A stretch of DNA of 64,000 bases from Micavibrio aeruginosavorus ARL-13 (GTDB lineage: Bacteria > Pseudomonadota > Alphaproteobacteria > Micavibrionales > Micavibrionaceae): positions 620,001-684,000 of the forward strand of contig NC_016026.1 in assembly GCF_000226315.1 (NCBI RefSeq), read 5' to 3'. The notes beneath the pieces were generated by a model. It was not told where the DNA came from and ran no database searches. It saw only the letters and a list, made by a program, of their open reading frames with translations. This document shows, piece after piece, positions 1 through 8,552 of this stretch (position 1 is its first letter; the number at the start of each line of letters is the position of its first letter). Both the position numbers and the translations under genes were made by a program.

Positions 1-712
1 CGATGGTCAGCAACAGCGCAATCAATGTCATCGGATTAATGCTGGGCAGGAAACGGGTTTCGTACCAATCGCGTCCTTTTTTCTGGATCAAGATTTTGCG
101 CGTGAAAAATCCGGCAAAAAACGGAATGCCCAGATAAATGAAAACACTTTCGGTGATGGTGATGAAATCCACATTGATGATCTGGCCGTTTAATCCAAAG
201 GCGGGCGGCAAAACGCTCAGGAAAAACCACGCATAGACACTGAAGAAAACCAGTTGAAAAATACTGTTAAACGCGACCAATGCGGCGACATATTGGTTAT
301 CCCCCTCGGCCAGTTGGTTCCACACAATCACCATGGCAATGCACCGCGCCAGACCAATCAGGATCAGGCCCGTCATATATTCGGGGTAATCACGCAAAAA
401 CAAAACCGCCAGCGCGAACATCAACACGGGCCCAATCACCCAGTTTTGTACCAACGACAGGGTCAGGATTTTCCAATCCTTGAAAACGAGCAGCAATTCT
501 TCGTATTTCACCCGCGCCAAGGGCGGATACATCATCAAAATCAAGCCAATCGCTATGGGGATATTGGTGGACCCGATGGACAGGCTGTTTAAAAAATCCG
601 GTGCGCTGGTGAAGATGGACCCAATTCCAACACCCATCGCCATGGCCAGAAAGATCCAGAGCGTTAAATAACGATCCAGAAAGGACAGGCGGCGCGGAGT
701 GCAGGAGGTCAT
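1..712 (-). CDS. acr3: ACR3-type arsenite efflux permease, 3' end outside window
   Basis: Inner-membrane permease that exports As(III), normally driven by the proton gradient. The frame is open to the left edge, so only the first 237 residues are present; ACR3 proteins are usually about 340-400 residues, so the C-terminal third or more is missing. Hydrophobic helices alternate with short loops from about residue 14 onward, and the segment [12 protein letters not shown] places Cys124 at the conserved thiolate of the family. The start ATG overlaps the arsC stop (ATGA), so it is co-translated as the last visible gene of arsR-arsI-arsC-acr3. Other bile-acid-symporter relatives are possible in principle, but the conserved Cys motif and the arsenic neighbours make ACR3 the clear choice. 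Confidence 0.93.
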   Translation of the reverse strand, partial: MTSCTPRRLSFLDRYLTLWIFLAMAMGVGIGSIFTSAPDFLNSLSIGSTNIPIAIGLILMMYPPLARVKYEELLLVFKDWKILTLSLVQNWVIGPVLMFALAVLFLRDYPEYMTGLILIGLARCIAMVIVWNQLAEGDNQYVAALVAFNSIFQLVFFSVYAWFFLSVLPPAFGLNGQIINVDFITITESVFIYLGIPFFAGFFTRKILIQKKGRDWYETRFLPSINPMTLIALLLTI

Positions 713-1119
713 GCTAGGTACTCTTCAATCCGGTGCTTCAGTTGGTGGAATACGTCATCAAATGCGGCTTGAATATCCGCATCCGTTCCTGTTGCCTTGG
801 CGGGATCTGGGGTGGACCAGTGCAGTTTTTTGGTTGGTCCCAAAAATACCGGGCAAATTTCCGCCGCCGCTTGATCGCAGACGGTGATGACCAGATCAAA
901 ATTTTGATCTGCAAAGGCGTCCCATGACTGGCTGCGCGGCTGGCCGGGATCGATGCCGTGACGATTCAACGTGGCGAGGGAGAGCGGGTGAACGTGGCCC
1001 GTGGGGCGGCTGCCCGCGCTGACCGACACGACACGTCCGCGCCCCAGATGATTGAGCAGAGCCTCGGCCATGATCGACCGGCACGAATTGCCGGTGCAGA
1101 GAACCAAAATCCGTTCCAT
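709..1119 (-). CDS. arsC: Arsenate reductase, low-molecular-weight phosphatase type
   Basis: Cytoplasmic reductase converting As(V) to As(III), the substrate of the neighbouring permease. The 136-residue protein has the LMW tyrosine phosphatase P-loop near its N-terminus (CTGNSCR, Cys8 to Arg14) and a closing acidic motif STPDP near residue 100. Further cysteines near residues 82 and 89 ([11 protein letters not shown]) fit the disulfide cascade of the thioredoxin-coupled ArsC class. A longer in-frame start upstream exists but would lie inside arsI and adds a sequence foreign to the family; the chosen ATG directly overlaps the arsI stop (TAATG) and puts the P-loop at the usual position. The family also contains true protein phosphatases; the operon context decides for arsenate. 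Confidence 0.93.
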   Translation of the reverse strand: MERILVLCTGNSCRSIMAEALLNHLGRGRVVSVSAGSRPTGHVHPLSLATLNRHGIDPGQPRSQSWDAFADQNFDLVITVCDQAAAEICPVFLGPTKKLHWSTPDPAKATGTDADIQAAFDDVFHQLKHRIEEYLA

Positions 1120-1562
1120 TATCCGCAGCAGCTCCCGCTTTTTGTAGTGGGAACGCAGCACGCACCGCTTTCTGATGATGTATCGGCGGCGGAGAAAATC
1201 TGTGCATCCTCCATGGTGTGGTAGGCTTCCCATGCAATGCCATTCGGATCTTCGACCCATGATTTTTCGGATTTGGCGTAGCAGCAAGTTGTTTCGCCGT
1301 CGCTGTGCGTGCTGATATTCGCATCCGACATCTGGGTGCGGATGGCGTTTAATTCATCGGCCGTATCGACCTGAATGCCCATATGGTCCACGCCGGTTTT
1401 TCCCGCGCGGGTGGAGATGGCGAAATTGACGTGCGGGTCATCCAGCATCCATTTCGCGTAATCCGGTTTGTGTTTGACCGGATCGGCCCCGAACAGGGCG
1501 GAATAAAACCGCACACTGTCATCAATATTTTTTACGCCAAGGTGAATGTGTAAGCGTTTCAT
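1119..1562 (-). CDS. arsI: ArsI/CadI-family metalloenzyme (C-As lyase type)
   Basis: Vicinal-oxygen-chelate (glyoxalase-fold) protein of 147 residues. Known ArsI enzymes use Fe(II) and O2 to split the carbon-arsenic bond of methyl- or aromatic arsenicals; CadI relatives are of less clear function. The metal ligands can be placed at His5, His60 and Glu112, and the TTCCYA motif gives the adjacent Cys93-Cys94 pair that binds trivalent arsenicals in ArsI. The tail carries two further CC pairs (residues 135-136 and 145-146), which may bind arsenic or another soft metal. The start ATG overlaps the arsR stop (ATGA) and the stop overlaps arsC, so translation is coupled on both sides. Organoarsenical substrate is inferred, not shown. 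Confidence 0.88.
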   Translation of the reverse strand: MKRLHIHLGVKNIDDSVRFYSALFGADPVKHKPDYAKWMLDDPHVNFAISTRAGKTGVDHMGIQVDTADELNAIRTQMSDANISTHSDGETTCCYAKSEKSWVEDPNGIAWEAYHTMEDAQIFSAADTSSESGACCVPTTKSGSCCG

Positions 1563-1936
1563 TGTGTTTTCTCCTTCTGTGATGTGGGGCAGCAAGGGGT
1601 GAGTTCAATCACTGCGCAGCCGCGTTTTTTGTCATCTTTGATCCGCGCGAAATCGACACTGCAACAATCTTCGATCATGAAGCGGATCAGCCCGGTGAAC
1701 AGATCGAAATTAACGGAATAGATAATCGATCGCCCCTCGCGTCGCGACTGGATCAATCCCGCATTGCTCATATGGTTCAAATGGAACGACAGCGTATTGT
1801 GCGGAATGCCCAGTGTGTCGCTCAGATGCCCGGCGGGGGCACCGTCCGGCCCATAACCGACCAACAGGCGAAACGCCCGCAGGCGGGTTTCTTGAGACAG
1901 CGCATCAAAGGCGATAAGGGCGTTTTGTATGTCCAT
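1559..1936 (-). CDS. arsR: ArsR-family As(III)-responsive repressor
   Basis: Winged-helix repressor of 125 residues that should bind the operator just upstream and release it on As(III) binding. The helix-turn-helix is at about residues 36-60 (HLSDTLGIPHNTLSFHLNHM) followed by a basic wing (SRREGRSIIYS). There is no classical CxCxxC in the recognition helix; instead the thiols are C-terminal: Cys91-Cys92, Cys107 and Cys115-Cys116. That arrangement resembles the Acidithiobacillus ferrooxidans type of ArsR, whose As(III) site uses a C-terminal Cys pair plus a further Cys. The chosen ATG drops a 22-residue non-family extension that would cover the operator. First gene of the leftward ars operon. 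Confidence 0.92.
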   Translation of the reverse strand: MDIQNALIAFDALSQETRLRAFRLLVGYGPDGAPAGHLSDTLGIPHNTLSFHLNHMSNAGLIQSRREGRSIIYSVNFDLFTGLIRFMIEDCCSVDFARIKDDKKRGCAVIELTPCCPTSQKEKTQ

Positions 1937-1943
1937 ATGTCCA

Positions 1944-1960
1944 GAATAATCGACATATTC
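1944..1960. promoter_or_regulatory. Candidate ArsR operator
   Basis: Inverted repeat GAATA-N7-TATTC lies 8 bp upstream of the arsR start in an AT-rich stretch between arsR and the divergent IalB gene. Position and size suit an ArsR dimer site overlapping the ars promoter and leader. No matching site elsewhere was checked; DNA binding is inferred from symmetry and location only. Confidence 0.4.
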
Positions 1961-2025
1961 GGGAAATGTCAAGCGGGATGATAAAGTCAGTCTTTCCAAC
2001 ACGCTAAACCGCTAGGAGCGGCCCT

Positions 2026-2502
2026 ATGAAAGTCTTAGCCTTGGTTTTTTTATTGTTGTGTCTCGGGTTCGCACCGGCGGCCCATGCCGCCGACTGGGCC
2101 GTGCGTTGTGCGCCGGATGGAACGCAGTGCGAAGCGTGGCAACGGTTGATGGTCAAGGGCACCGTGCAACGTATGGCGGAAATTGCCATCGGGTTTCCCG
2201 ATGGGCCGAGGCAACCAGCGCGCGGGGTGATGGTGTTGCCGTTGGGCATTATGTTGCCCGCGGGGGTTAAGCTCTCCATCGACAATGCGGCCCCGTATGG
2301 GGCGCAAGTGCGGTATTGCACCCATGATGGATGCATGGCGTTCTTAACGCTGGATGATGTGGTGCTGACCGAATTGCGCAAGGGGCGTGCGGCCACACTG
2401 GCGTTTCAAAGTTTTGCGGGCAAGGATGTCACCCTTCCCATTTCCCTGAATGGCATAACGGCCGCTCTGGATGAAGCGGCCGCTAAGACGAAACAGGATT
2501 AA
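2026..2502 (+). CDS. IalB-family periplasmic protein (invasion-associated locus B)
   Basis: Secreted protein of 158 residues with an N-terminal signal peptide (hydrophobic residues 3-19, cleavage near AHA-AD). The mature part follows the IalB pattern: a cysteine-bearing opening strand (WAVRC then QCEAW), a central LPLGIMLPAGVKLSID segment, a second Cys pair (YCTHDGC) and a C-terminal beta strand (FQSFAGKDVTLPISLNG). IalB proteins are widespread in Alphaproteobacteria and were named from Bartonella, but the molecular role in free-living species is unknown. It is divergent from arsR with a SD-like AGGAG about 7 bases before the ATG, and converges on the next gene with a 6-base gap. The link to arsenic is only positional. 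Confidence 0.85.
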   Translation: MKVLALVFLLLCLGFAPAAHAADWAVRCAPDGTQCEAWQRLMVKGTVQRMAEIAIGFPDGPRQPARGVMVLPLGIMLPAGVKLSIDNAAPYGAQVRYCTHDGCMAFLTLDDVVLTELRKGRAATLAFQSFAGKDVTLPISLNGITAALDEAAAKTKQD

Positions 2503-2508
2503 ATCGGT

Positions 2509-3387
2509 TTATTGATCGCTGTTGCAATCAACAGGAAGATCCATGATGGAGGGCCAGCGGTTGACCCAGCCATCGGCGCCATCGGCTTCATCAATCTTGC
2601 TCATTCGGATGCAGGTGGACGGACCCATCGCTGCGCGGAAATCATTGTAGTTATAGGTGGTGATCAAATCATCCCACGCACCGATAAAGTGATGTTGCGG
2701 GATGGTCGCGACATCGCGGGCGAAATCTTTCGCGTTCAATGATCCTTCCAATGCGGGGATCTCTTTGTTCGCGGTCCAGCTTTGGTGATCCAGTGTGCTG
2801 GCCACCGTGCGGATGGTCAGGATGTCTTTACGCTTCGCGCCCAGCAGAATGGCCACCTGGCCGCCGCCGCCATACCCAATCAGGTTAAAGCCAACGAAGC
2901 CGTATTTGTTGCGCATGTTGTCCAGCGCATCATTCATCGCGTCCATATTTTCGACGGAAAAACGTTTTGCGGCCCAGCCTTTTTCATCGCAGGCCGGGTT
3001 TTTATCGGCGGTCAGATATTGGCACGGGCGGGCCAGATAAATGACATTGTCGCCTTTGTCCCGCGTTGCCAGATGCAGGGCCACCGGATTGTCGGGCGTG
3101 GGGTCCAGCGTTGGGGCGGCCTGATGCTCGCCTTTCAGAACCAGTCCGTCGCCTTCGATATAGACGTTGGCGATGCCGCCTTGTTTGTGCACACGCTCAT
3201 AGGCGACCAGGCTGGTTGATCCGGTTTCGATCTGGCGCTTGTTCATATGAACCGGGGCGGCCAGGCGGGTGGCCCCTTCCTCGCGCAGGATGGTGCAGGC
3301 GCTGGTCATCGCCACAACACCAACGGCCAGTCCCAGCAATCCCAATGTGAACAGGGGGCGGCGGATAATTTGTAATTTCAAAGTCAT
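2509..3387 (-). CDS. Lipoprotein with alpha/beta-hydrolase-like fold, nucleophile replaced
   Basis: Predicted 292-residue lipoprotein: a basic N-terminus, a hydrophobic stretch and a lipobox ending TSAC (Cys at about residue 31). The body looks like an alpha/beta hydrolase: a strand and oxyanion region (VIYLARPCQY), a helix, then FNLIGYGGGGQVAILLGA at the nucleophile-elbow position, and a late acid-bearing segment (HHFIGAWDDLITTYN). The expected G-x-S-x-G reads G-Y-G-G-G, so the serine nucleophile is absent, suggesting a binding or structural role or a changed mechanism. The start was set at the ATG just before the signal peptide; a start 48 bases upstream would add residues without signal character. 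No specific family name is offered. Confidence 0.6.
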   Translation of the reverse strand: MTLKLQIIRRPLFTLGLLGLAVGVVAMTSACTILREEGATRLAAPVHMNKRQIETGSTSLVAYERVHKQGGIANVYIEGDGLVLKGEHQAAPTLDPTPDNPVALHLATRDKGDNVIYLARPCQYLTADKNPACDEKGWAAKRFSVENMDAMNDALDNMRNKYGFVGFNLIGYGGGGQVAILLGAKRKDILTIRTVASTLDHQSWTANKEIPALEGSLNAKDFARDVATIPQHHFIGAWDDLITTYNYNDFRAAMGPSTCIRMSKIDEADGADGWVNRWPSIMDLPVDCNSDQ

Positions 3388-3519
3388 GATAAAATCCGGA
3401 TGGTGAACGGTGGAATTATTCAGATATCCATACATATCATATGGGGTTGCCCTGTGCCACGCTGTTTCCCGCTCGATAGAGCGGTGATTTTTTCATAACG
3501 TTTTTTTTGCAAGGTATTC

Positions 3520-3547
3520 TTGTGTAATGCTGGGGCCACGTTACACT
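3520..3547 (+). promoter_or_regulatory. Possible sigma-70-like promoter for the antiporter
   Basis: TTGTGT (3520-3525) and TACACT (3542-3547) are separated by 16 bp and end about 40 bp before the antiporter start. This is a weak consensus match found by eye; other choices in this AT-rich region are possible. Confidence 0.25.
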
Positions 3548-3587
3548 ATCGTGCACACACATGCCGCCAAGGGGAACATACACCACA

Positions 3588-5378
3588 ATGGAAAGCATCT
3601 ATCTGGTCAATGCCTCGCTTTTGCTGGGGGCCGCGTTGGTTTTGGTTGGAATTTTTTCCAGTCTGATCGCCACGCGTTTTGGCGCGCCGATGTTGTTGGT
3701 CTTCTTGGTCATCGGCATGCTGGCGGGGGAAAGCGGGCCGGGGGGGTTGGCGTTTGATAATTATCGCCTGGCGTACCTGATCGGGTCGTTGGCGCTGGCG
3801 ATTATTCTGTTTGATGGCGGCTTGCGCACCCGATTAAACAATTTCCGCAGTGTTCTGGCCCCATCCATGGTGTTGGCCACCGTCGGCGTTTTGATAACGG
3901 CGGGGTTGATGGCGGTGCCCGCGGTGTATTTCCTGAACCTGACATGGGCGCAGGGGTTTTTGCTGGGCTCCATCGTGGCGTCGACCGATGCGGCGGCGGT
4001 GTTCTTTTTGCTGAAATCCAGCGGGCTTTATCTGCGTCACCGCGTGGGGGCGTTGCTGGAGGTTGAATCCGGCACCAACGATCCCATCGCCGTGTTCCTG
4101 ACGCTGATGATGGTGCAGATCCTGTCCATGGTGACGATGGAGGGGGCCGCGCTGCAAATGGCATCCATCTTCATTCTGCAGGCCGTTGTGGGAACGATGG
4201 TGGGGATTGGCGGCGGATTGTCGGTGTCGGCTTTGCTGAACCGTATTCACCTGCCGGGTGGATTGCACCCCTTGTTTGTTGTGGCTTTTGCCGTGTTTAT
4301 TTTTTCCGTGGCGGCCCTGCTGCAGGGGAGTGGATTTCTGGCGGTGTATATCGCGGGTCTGATCGTTGGTAACCGTCCGGTACGGGCTTTTCCCAGTATT
4401 GTGAAATTCCACGACGCGGTGACCTGGCTGTGCCAGATTGTCATGTTTATCGTGCTGGGTTTGCTGGTGAATCCAGCCAAGTTGATGGAGTATGCCGTGC
4501 CGGGCTTGGGCCTGGCGCTGTTTCTGATCTTTATTGCGCGCCCCGCCATGATTTGGGTCTGTCTTGAGGCCTTCCGTTATAAACCAAAAGAAAAATTATT
4601 TATCTCTTGGGTGGGGTTGCGCGGCGCGGTTAGTATTTTCCTGTCCACCCTGCCGGTTCTGGTCGGGCTGCCGCACGCGGAAGTGTATTTCAACACGGCG
4701 TTCTTCGTTGTTCTGGTGTCACTGGTGTTGCAGGGATGGACCATTCCGCTGATGGCGCGGCGATTGGGCATGGGGTTACCCAATACGGTGCCGCAAGTGC
4801 GCAGGGTGGAGCTGGATCTACCTGGCCAGCTGGATATGGAGCTGGTCGGTTATACCATTACCGAAGACAGCAATTTCTTCCGCAATCGTATTTTGCCGTC
4901 TTGGGCGCGGCCATTGATGGCGGTGCGTGAAAACACCATTGTCGATATTGATAACAGCACGGCCTTTCATGTCGGGGATTACGCTTATTTCCTTGCGCCG
5001 CCGCACCAAGCCCACCGTCTGGACCGTTTGTTCGCTTCTGATGGTGATGACGCCGCCCCGGTGCAGGTGGGTGATACGATTTTCCAGACCTATTCGGTTT
5101 TGCCGGATGCGGTGATGCGCGACCTGGCCGAAGAACATGGTTTTCGCGTCCGATCAGAGGAAGAGGAAATGACCGTGCAGGAAGCATTCGATATGCATTT
5201 CCTGGGGCGTCCGGCGGTGGGGGATAAAATCACCTATGACCGTGCCATCATGATCGTGCGGGCGTGTAATGCCGGGGATATTACGGCGGCGGACATTGTC
5301 GTCGAAACCATCAAGACCGGCCCGGACGTGTCGGCGGCGCGCGCATTGTTCAACCGCTTTGTCCGTCCGTCAACTTAA
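3588..5378 (+). CDS. Potassium/proton antiporter, CPA1 family (NhaP2/CvrA-like)
   Basis: Inner-membrane cation/proton antiporter of 596 residues. About 12-13 hydrophobic helices fill residues 5-390, with the acidic pair of the ion site in ESGTNDPIAVFLTLM and the typical opening FLVIGMLAGESGPGG. After residue 400 comes a soluble part: a TrkA-C-like segment (LDMELVGYTITEDSNF and AYFLAPPHQAHRLDRLF) and a final stretch resembling the CorC/HlyC transporter-associated domain. This domain order is that of NhaP2/CvrA-type K+/H+ antiporters, which export K+ and help with osmotic and pH stress. The ATG at 3588 was preferred to one nine codons upstream because it starts directly before the first helix. 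It overlaps xthA tail-to-tail by 4 bases. Ion specificity (K+ versus Na+) cannot be read from sequence. Confidence 0.88.
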   Translation: MESIYLVNASLLLGAALVLVGIFSSLIATRFGAPMLLVFLVIGMLAGESGPGGLAFDNYRLAYLIGSLALAIILFDGGLRTRLNNFRSVLAPSMVLATVGVLITAGLMAVPAVYFLNLTWAQGFLLGSIVASTDAAAVFFLLKSSGLYLRHRVGALLEVESGTNDPIAVFLTLMMVQILSMVTMEGAALQMASIFILQAVVGTMVGIGGGLSVSALLNRIHLPGGLHPLFVVAFAVFIFSVAALLQGSGFLAVYIAGLIVGNRPVRAFPSIVKFHDAVTWLCQIVMFIVLGLLVNPAKLMEYAVPGLGLALFLIFIARPAMIWVCLEAFRYKPKEKLFISWVGLRGAVSIFLSTLPVLVGLPHAEVYFNTAFFVVLVSLVLQGWTIPLMARRLGMGLPNTVPQVRRVELDLPGQLDMELVGYTITEDSNFFRNRILPSWARPLMAVRENTIVDIDNSTAFHVGDYAYFLAPPHQAHRLDRLFASDGDDAAPVQVGDTIFQTYSVLPDAVMRDLAEEHGFRVRSEEEEMTVQEAFDMHFLGRPAVGDKITYDRAIMIVRACNAGDITAADIVVETIKTGPDVSAARALFNRFVRPST

Positions 5379-6136
5379 TCAATCGTCATCACCAGCGGCG
5401 TATGGTCGCTGGCCTTATCCAATGCCCGTGGGTCACGGTCGATCACACAATCCTGCAATCTATCCGTAAGGGTGGGGGAGAGCAGGAAATGATCGATACG
5501 AATGCCCTTATCCGCCGGCCATGCACCGGCCTGATAATCCCAATAGGTGTATTGGCGCGGTGCGTTATTGACGACGCGCAGCGCATCGGTCAGGCCGAGC
5601 CAGAGCAGGGCGCGAAACGCCGCGCGGCTTTCTGGCCGGAACAGGGCGTCGTTTTCCCATGCTTTGGGATCGTGACAATCTTCTGGCTCCGGGATGACGT
5701 TGAAATCCCCGCCGACGGCGAAGACAATGCCCTCACGCCGCAAATGGGCCAGACGATCTTTTAACCGGGCCATCCATTGTAATTTGTATGGGAATTTTTC
5801 ACTGTCCACCGGATTGCCGTTGGGCAGGTAGATGTTGATCAGGCGCAGGCCCTTGACCTCAACTTCCAGATACCGTGCCTGTTCATCCGCATCATCGCCC
5901 GGCAGGCGGTTCAGGATGACATTAATCGGGTGCGGCGATAAAACGGCCACGCCGTTATACGCTTTCTGGCCCACAAATTCGGCGTTGTACCCGATGGCTT
6001 GGAATGTTTCGGATGGAAAGGCTTCGCCCTTTAATTCCTGAATCATCAAAACGTCTGGGTGGTTTGTTTCAACCCAATTTTTGGCATGGTCCAAACGGAC
6101 CTTGATTGAATTGACGTTCCATGTGGCGATTTTCAT
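5375..6136 (-). CDS. xthA: Exodeoxyribonuclease III / AP endonuclease
   Basis: DNA base-excision-repair enzyme that nicks abasic sites and removes 3'-blocking groups, Mg2+-dependent. The 253-residue protein has the EEP fold signatures in order: KIATWNVNSI at the N-terminus, MIQELKG (metal-binding Glu near residue 34), YLPNGNP near 105, GGDFNVIPEPEDCHDP (catalytic Asp/Asn) near 145, and RIDHFLLSP plus ASDHTPL (catalytic Asp-His) at the C-terminus. Length equals that of ExoIII proteins. It is the last gene of the leftward erpA-lipoprotein-xthA run, with 3 bases between it and the lipoprotein, an erpA/xthA neighbourhood seen in other Alphaproteobacteria. Confidence 0.95.
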   Translation of the reverse strand: MKIATWNVNSIKVRLDHAKNWVETNHPDVLMIQELKGEAFPSETFQAIGYNAEFVGQKAYNGVAVLSPHPINVILNRLPGDDADEQARYLEVEVKGLRLINIYLPNGNPVDSEKFPYKLQWMARLKDRLAHLRREGIVFAVGGDFNVIPEPEDCHDPKAWENDALFRPESRAAFRALLWLGLTDALRVVNNAPRQYTYWDYQAGAWPADKGIRIDHFLLSPTLTDRLQDCVIDRDPRALDKASDHTPLVMTID

Positions 6137-6139
6137 TTT

Positions 6140-6772
6140 TTAATCTCCCTGTGGGGTCCAGCCCATTTTCCACTCACCCATGGGCACGATTTCTGCCGGA
6201 TGGCCGTTATCATGGAACCATGAATCGGCGGCGTAACGCGCGCCTGTTTTAATTTCGATCAGGGCGGCGGTCTGGTGCGGGCCTTGGGCCACGAAGATCG
6301 GAACGCGGGCGGTGGGACGGGTGGTTTTGTGGAATTTGAACAATCCCGCTTCTTCCATCATCGCCAGATAGACGGTGGCGTTCGTGCTTTCATCCACGCA
6401 GTCCAGTTGATAGGGGCCGAGCGTGTCGTATGTTCCGGCCACATCAACGGCGGTGCCGGTTTTCTGGCCCACAACGCGCTCCATCAAGCCGATGGATTTG
6501 GCGATGGCGGCCCGTTCGGCGGGCGCGTTGGTGATGGTTTGGCGCAACGGTGCGGTGGCCTTGCCCCACTCAGCGGATGACAGCGACACACGGTCGCGCG
6601 ATGCACACCCATACCCACGGCAGACATCAAAGGATTTTGGTGCGGGGGCGGTCAGTTTCTTCTGCTCGAAATATCCGGCATAGGGGCGCGGTTCATTCAC
6701 ATCCACACTGGCGCACGCGCTCAGCAGCAAGCATATAATGGCGGGGGTAAAGAAAAATAATTTCATCATCAC
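6140..6772 (-). CDS. Conserved lipoprotein of unknown function
   Basis: Predicted lipoprotein of 210 residues: MMMK start, hydrophobic stretch and lipobox LLSAC with the lipidated Cys at residue 19. The mature part has CRGYGC and LDCVDESTNATVYL motifs and a C-terminal segment with FVAQGPHQTAALIEIKTG. I recognise no enzymatic motif. The start codon overlaps the erpA stop (ATGA), and xthA follows after 3 bases, so it is made with an iron-sulfur insertion protein and a repair nuclease, although as an envelope protein it probably has no direct role with either. Confidence 0.75.
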   Translation of the reverse strand: MMMKLFFFTPAIICLLLSACASVDVNEPRPYAGYFEQKKLTAPAPKSFDVCRGYGCASRDRVSLSSAEWGKATAPLRQTITNAPAERAAIAKSIGLMERVVGQKTGTAVDVAGTYDTLGPYQLDCVDESTNATVYLAMMEEAGLFKFHKTTRPTARVPIFVAQGPHQTAALIEIKTGARYAADSWFHDNGHPAEIVPMGEWKMGWTPQGD

Positions 6773-7110
6773 ATGGCAAACGATGTGCCGCAGCCGCAGG
6801 ACGATGTGGCATTCGGGTTTTTGATCTGGAAGCTGGCGCCAACAAGGTCTTCGACATAATCAACGGTCGAACCGTTCAGGTAATCCAGCGACACGTCATC
6901 GACCAGCACGCGAATGCCGTCATGGTCGAACACATGGTCGTCACTGGCCACATCGCTGGCGAAGCTGAATTTATACTGGAACCCTGAACAGCCACCGCCC
7001 AGAACCTCGACCCGGAGCATCAGGTCCGGGTTGGATTGCGCGGTCTGGAGCGCCTTTATCCGGCGGGCCAGAGCATCGGTCAGGGTGATTGTGCGGGTCT
7101 GTGTGTCCAT
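6769..7110 (-). CDS. erpA: Iron-sulfur cluster insertion protein, A-type carrier
   Basis: A-type carrier of 113 residues that delivers [2Fe-2S]/[4Fe-4S] clusters to apoproteins in the cytoplasm. The three invariant cysteines are at positions 41 (GGGCSGFQY), 105 and 107 (SSCGCGTSF). The stretch VLVDDVSLDYLNGSTVDYVEDL is the usual A-type carrier core and fits ErpA better than IscA because of the DDHVFEHDGI-like preceding strand. First gene of a leftward operon with the lipoprotein and xthA; it is divergent from dgt with about 94 bp between the starts, where the promoters of both must lie. ErpA versus IscA naming cannot be settled by eye. Confidence 0.9.
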   Translation of the reverse strand: MDTQTRTITLTDALARRIKALQTAQSNPDLMLRVEVLGGGCSGFQYKFSFASDVASDDHVFDHDGIRVLVDDVSLDYLNGSTVDYVEDLVGASFQIKNPNATSSCGCGTSFAM

Positions 7111-7204
7111 ACACTATATATAGAGTGCCAAGGGGGGTATTTTCAATTCCCCATTAACGCGTTAATCTGGCCCGAAATTTCAACCTGTTACGGATAATCG
7201 CGTG

Positions 7205-8446
7205 ATGAGCAACCTGGCCGCTGACCAAGCCACCTATAATTACTGTGCCCTGCCACTGGCGTCTTATGCCTGCCGCCCGGACCAAACGGCGGGGCGGATT
7301 TACCCGTCCACGGAATCGGCCACCCGCACCCCGTTCCAGCGTGATCGTGACCGCATCATTCATTGCAGCGCGTTCCGCCGCCTGAAATACAAAACGCAAG
7401 TGTTCGTCTATCACGAGGGCGACCATTTCCGTACACGCCTGTCCCATACGATCGAAGTCGCACAAATTGCCCGGTCCTTGGCCCGGGCCCTGTTCGTGAA
7501 CGAAGATCTGGCCGAAGCCGTTGCCCTGGCCCACGATCTGGGCCACACCCCGTTCGCGCATGTGGGCGAAGATGTGATGGTGGAATGCATGAATGATGTG
7601 GGTGGGTTCGATCATAACGATCAATCACTCCGCGTTTTAACGCACCTTGAACGCCGTTACCCGGCATGGCCGGGCCTGAACCTGACATGGGAAACGCTGG
7701 AAGGTGTTGCAAAGCATAACGGCCCGTTGCTGAAAAAGGGTGAAACGCCGGAATCGGCGGGCTTGCCTGTCACGGTTACGATGGTGAATGATCAGATGGA
7801 TTTGCGTCTGGATACCTATGCCTCGGTCGAGGCACAGGTGGCGGCATTGGCCGATGATATCGCGTACAACAACCATGATGTTGAAGATGGTTTGCGCGCT
7901 GGGCTCTTCACCTTGAATGATCTGCGCACCGTGCCGCTGCTGGCCGATATTATTCCGCAGGTGGAATCCGAATGGCCGGATTGCGAACCCAAAATCATCA
8001 TTTTCGAAGTCATCCGCGAAATGATTGGCGTGATGATCGAAGATGTTCTGGGCGAAACGCGCCGCCGTTTGAAAGCCCTGAACCCATCCAGTGTCGAAGA
8101 CGTGCGTATGGCGGGTCACGCCATGGTGGCGTTTTCCGACCCCATGCGGGACAAGGTCGATGGCCTGCGCGAATTTTTGTATGAAAATATGTACCGCCAT
8201 TACACCGTCCGCCGCATGCGGACGAAGGTCAGCCGCGTGGTGCGGGATTTGTACGAAGCATTCATGAATGAATACCATCTTTTGCCCCCGGAATGGCAAA
8301 AACGGGTCGAGGATGTGGGGGGTGGGGATGTCGACGGAATCCGGCCCCGGGCGCGGATTGTGGCCGATTATATCGCCGGGATGACCGACCGATATGCCAT
8401 AAAAGAGCACGAGCGCCTGTTTGATCTGCACTGGGATTTGCGTTGA
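7205..8446 (+). CDS. dgt: Deoxyguanosinetriphosphate triphosphohydrolase-like HD protein
   Basis: HD-domain dNTP triphosphohydrolase, which splits dGTP (or other dNTPs) into the nucleoside and triphosphate. About 413 residues. The HD ligands are visible: His near 82 in RLSHTIEVAQIAR, the HD pair near 111-112 in LAHDLGHTPFAHVGE, and a late Asp in ALADDIAYNNHDVEDG. The opening RTPFQRDRDRIIHCSAFRRLKYKTQVF is the classical Dgt-like start of the catalytic region. A GTG immediately before the ATG (7202) is an equally possible start. In many Alphaproteobacteria argS follows dgt; here a SPOR gene follows directly, so argS must be elsewhere. It heads the long rightward operon. Confidence 0.93.
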   Translation: MSNLAADQATYNYCALPLASYACRPDQTAGRIYPSTESATRTPFQRDRDRIIHCSAFRRLKYKTQVFVYHEGDHFRTRLSHTIEVAQIARSLARALFVNEDLAEAVALAHDLGHTPFAHVGEDVMVECMNDVGGFDHNDQSLRVLTHLERRYPAWPGLNLTWETLEGVAKHNGPLLKKGETPESAGLPVTVTMVNDQMDLRLDTYASVEAQVAALADDIAYNNHDVEDGLRAGLFTLNDLRTVPLLADIIPQVESEWPDCEPKIIIFEVIREMIGVMIEDVLGETRRRLKALNPSSVEDVRMAGHAMVAFSDPMRDKVDGLREFLYENMYRHYTVRRMRTKVSRVVRDLYEAFMNEYHLLPPEWQKRVEDVGGGDVDGIRPRARIVADYIAGMTDRYAIKEHERLFDLHWDLR

Positions 8447-8552
8447 TTCCCCTAAATCTCTGATTTGTCAGCGATTTTTCCGCCATATAACCCTGCGGAT
8501 AAGACTCAAGGAATGCTTGAGGAAAAGCCCCGGTTTTCCTACAGTAGCGCCC

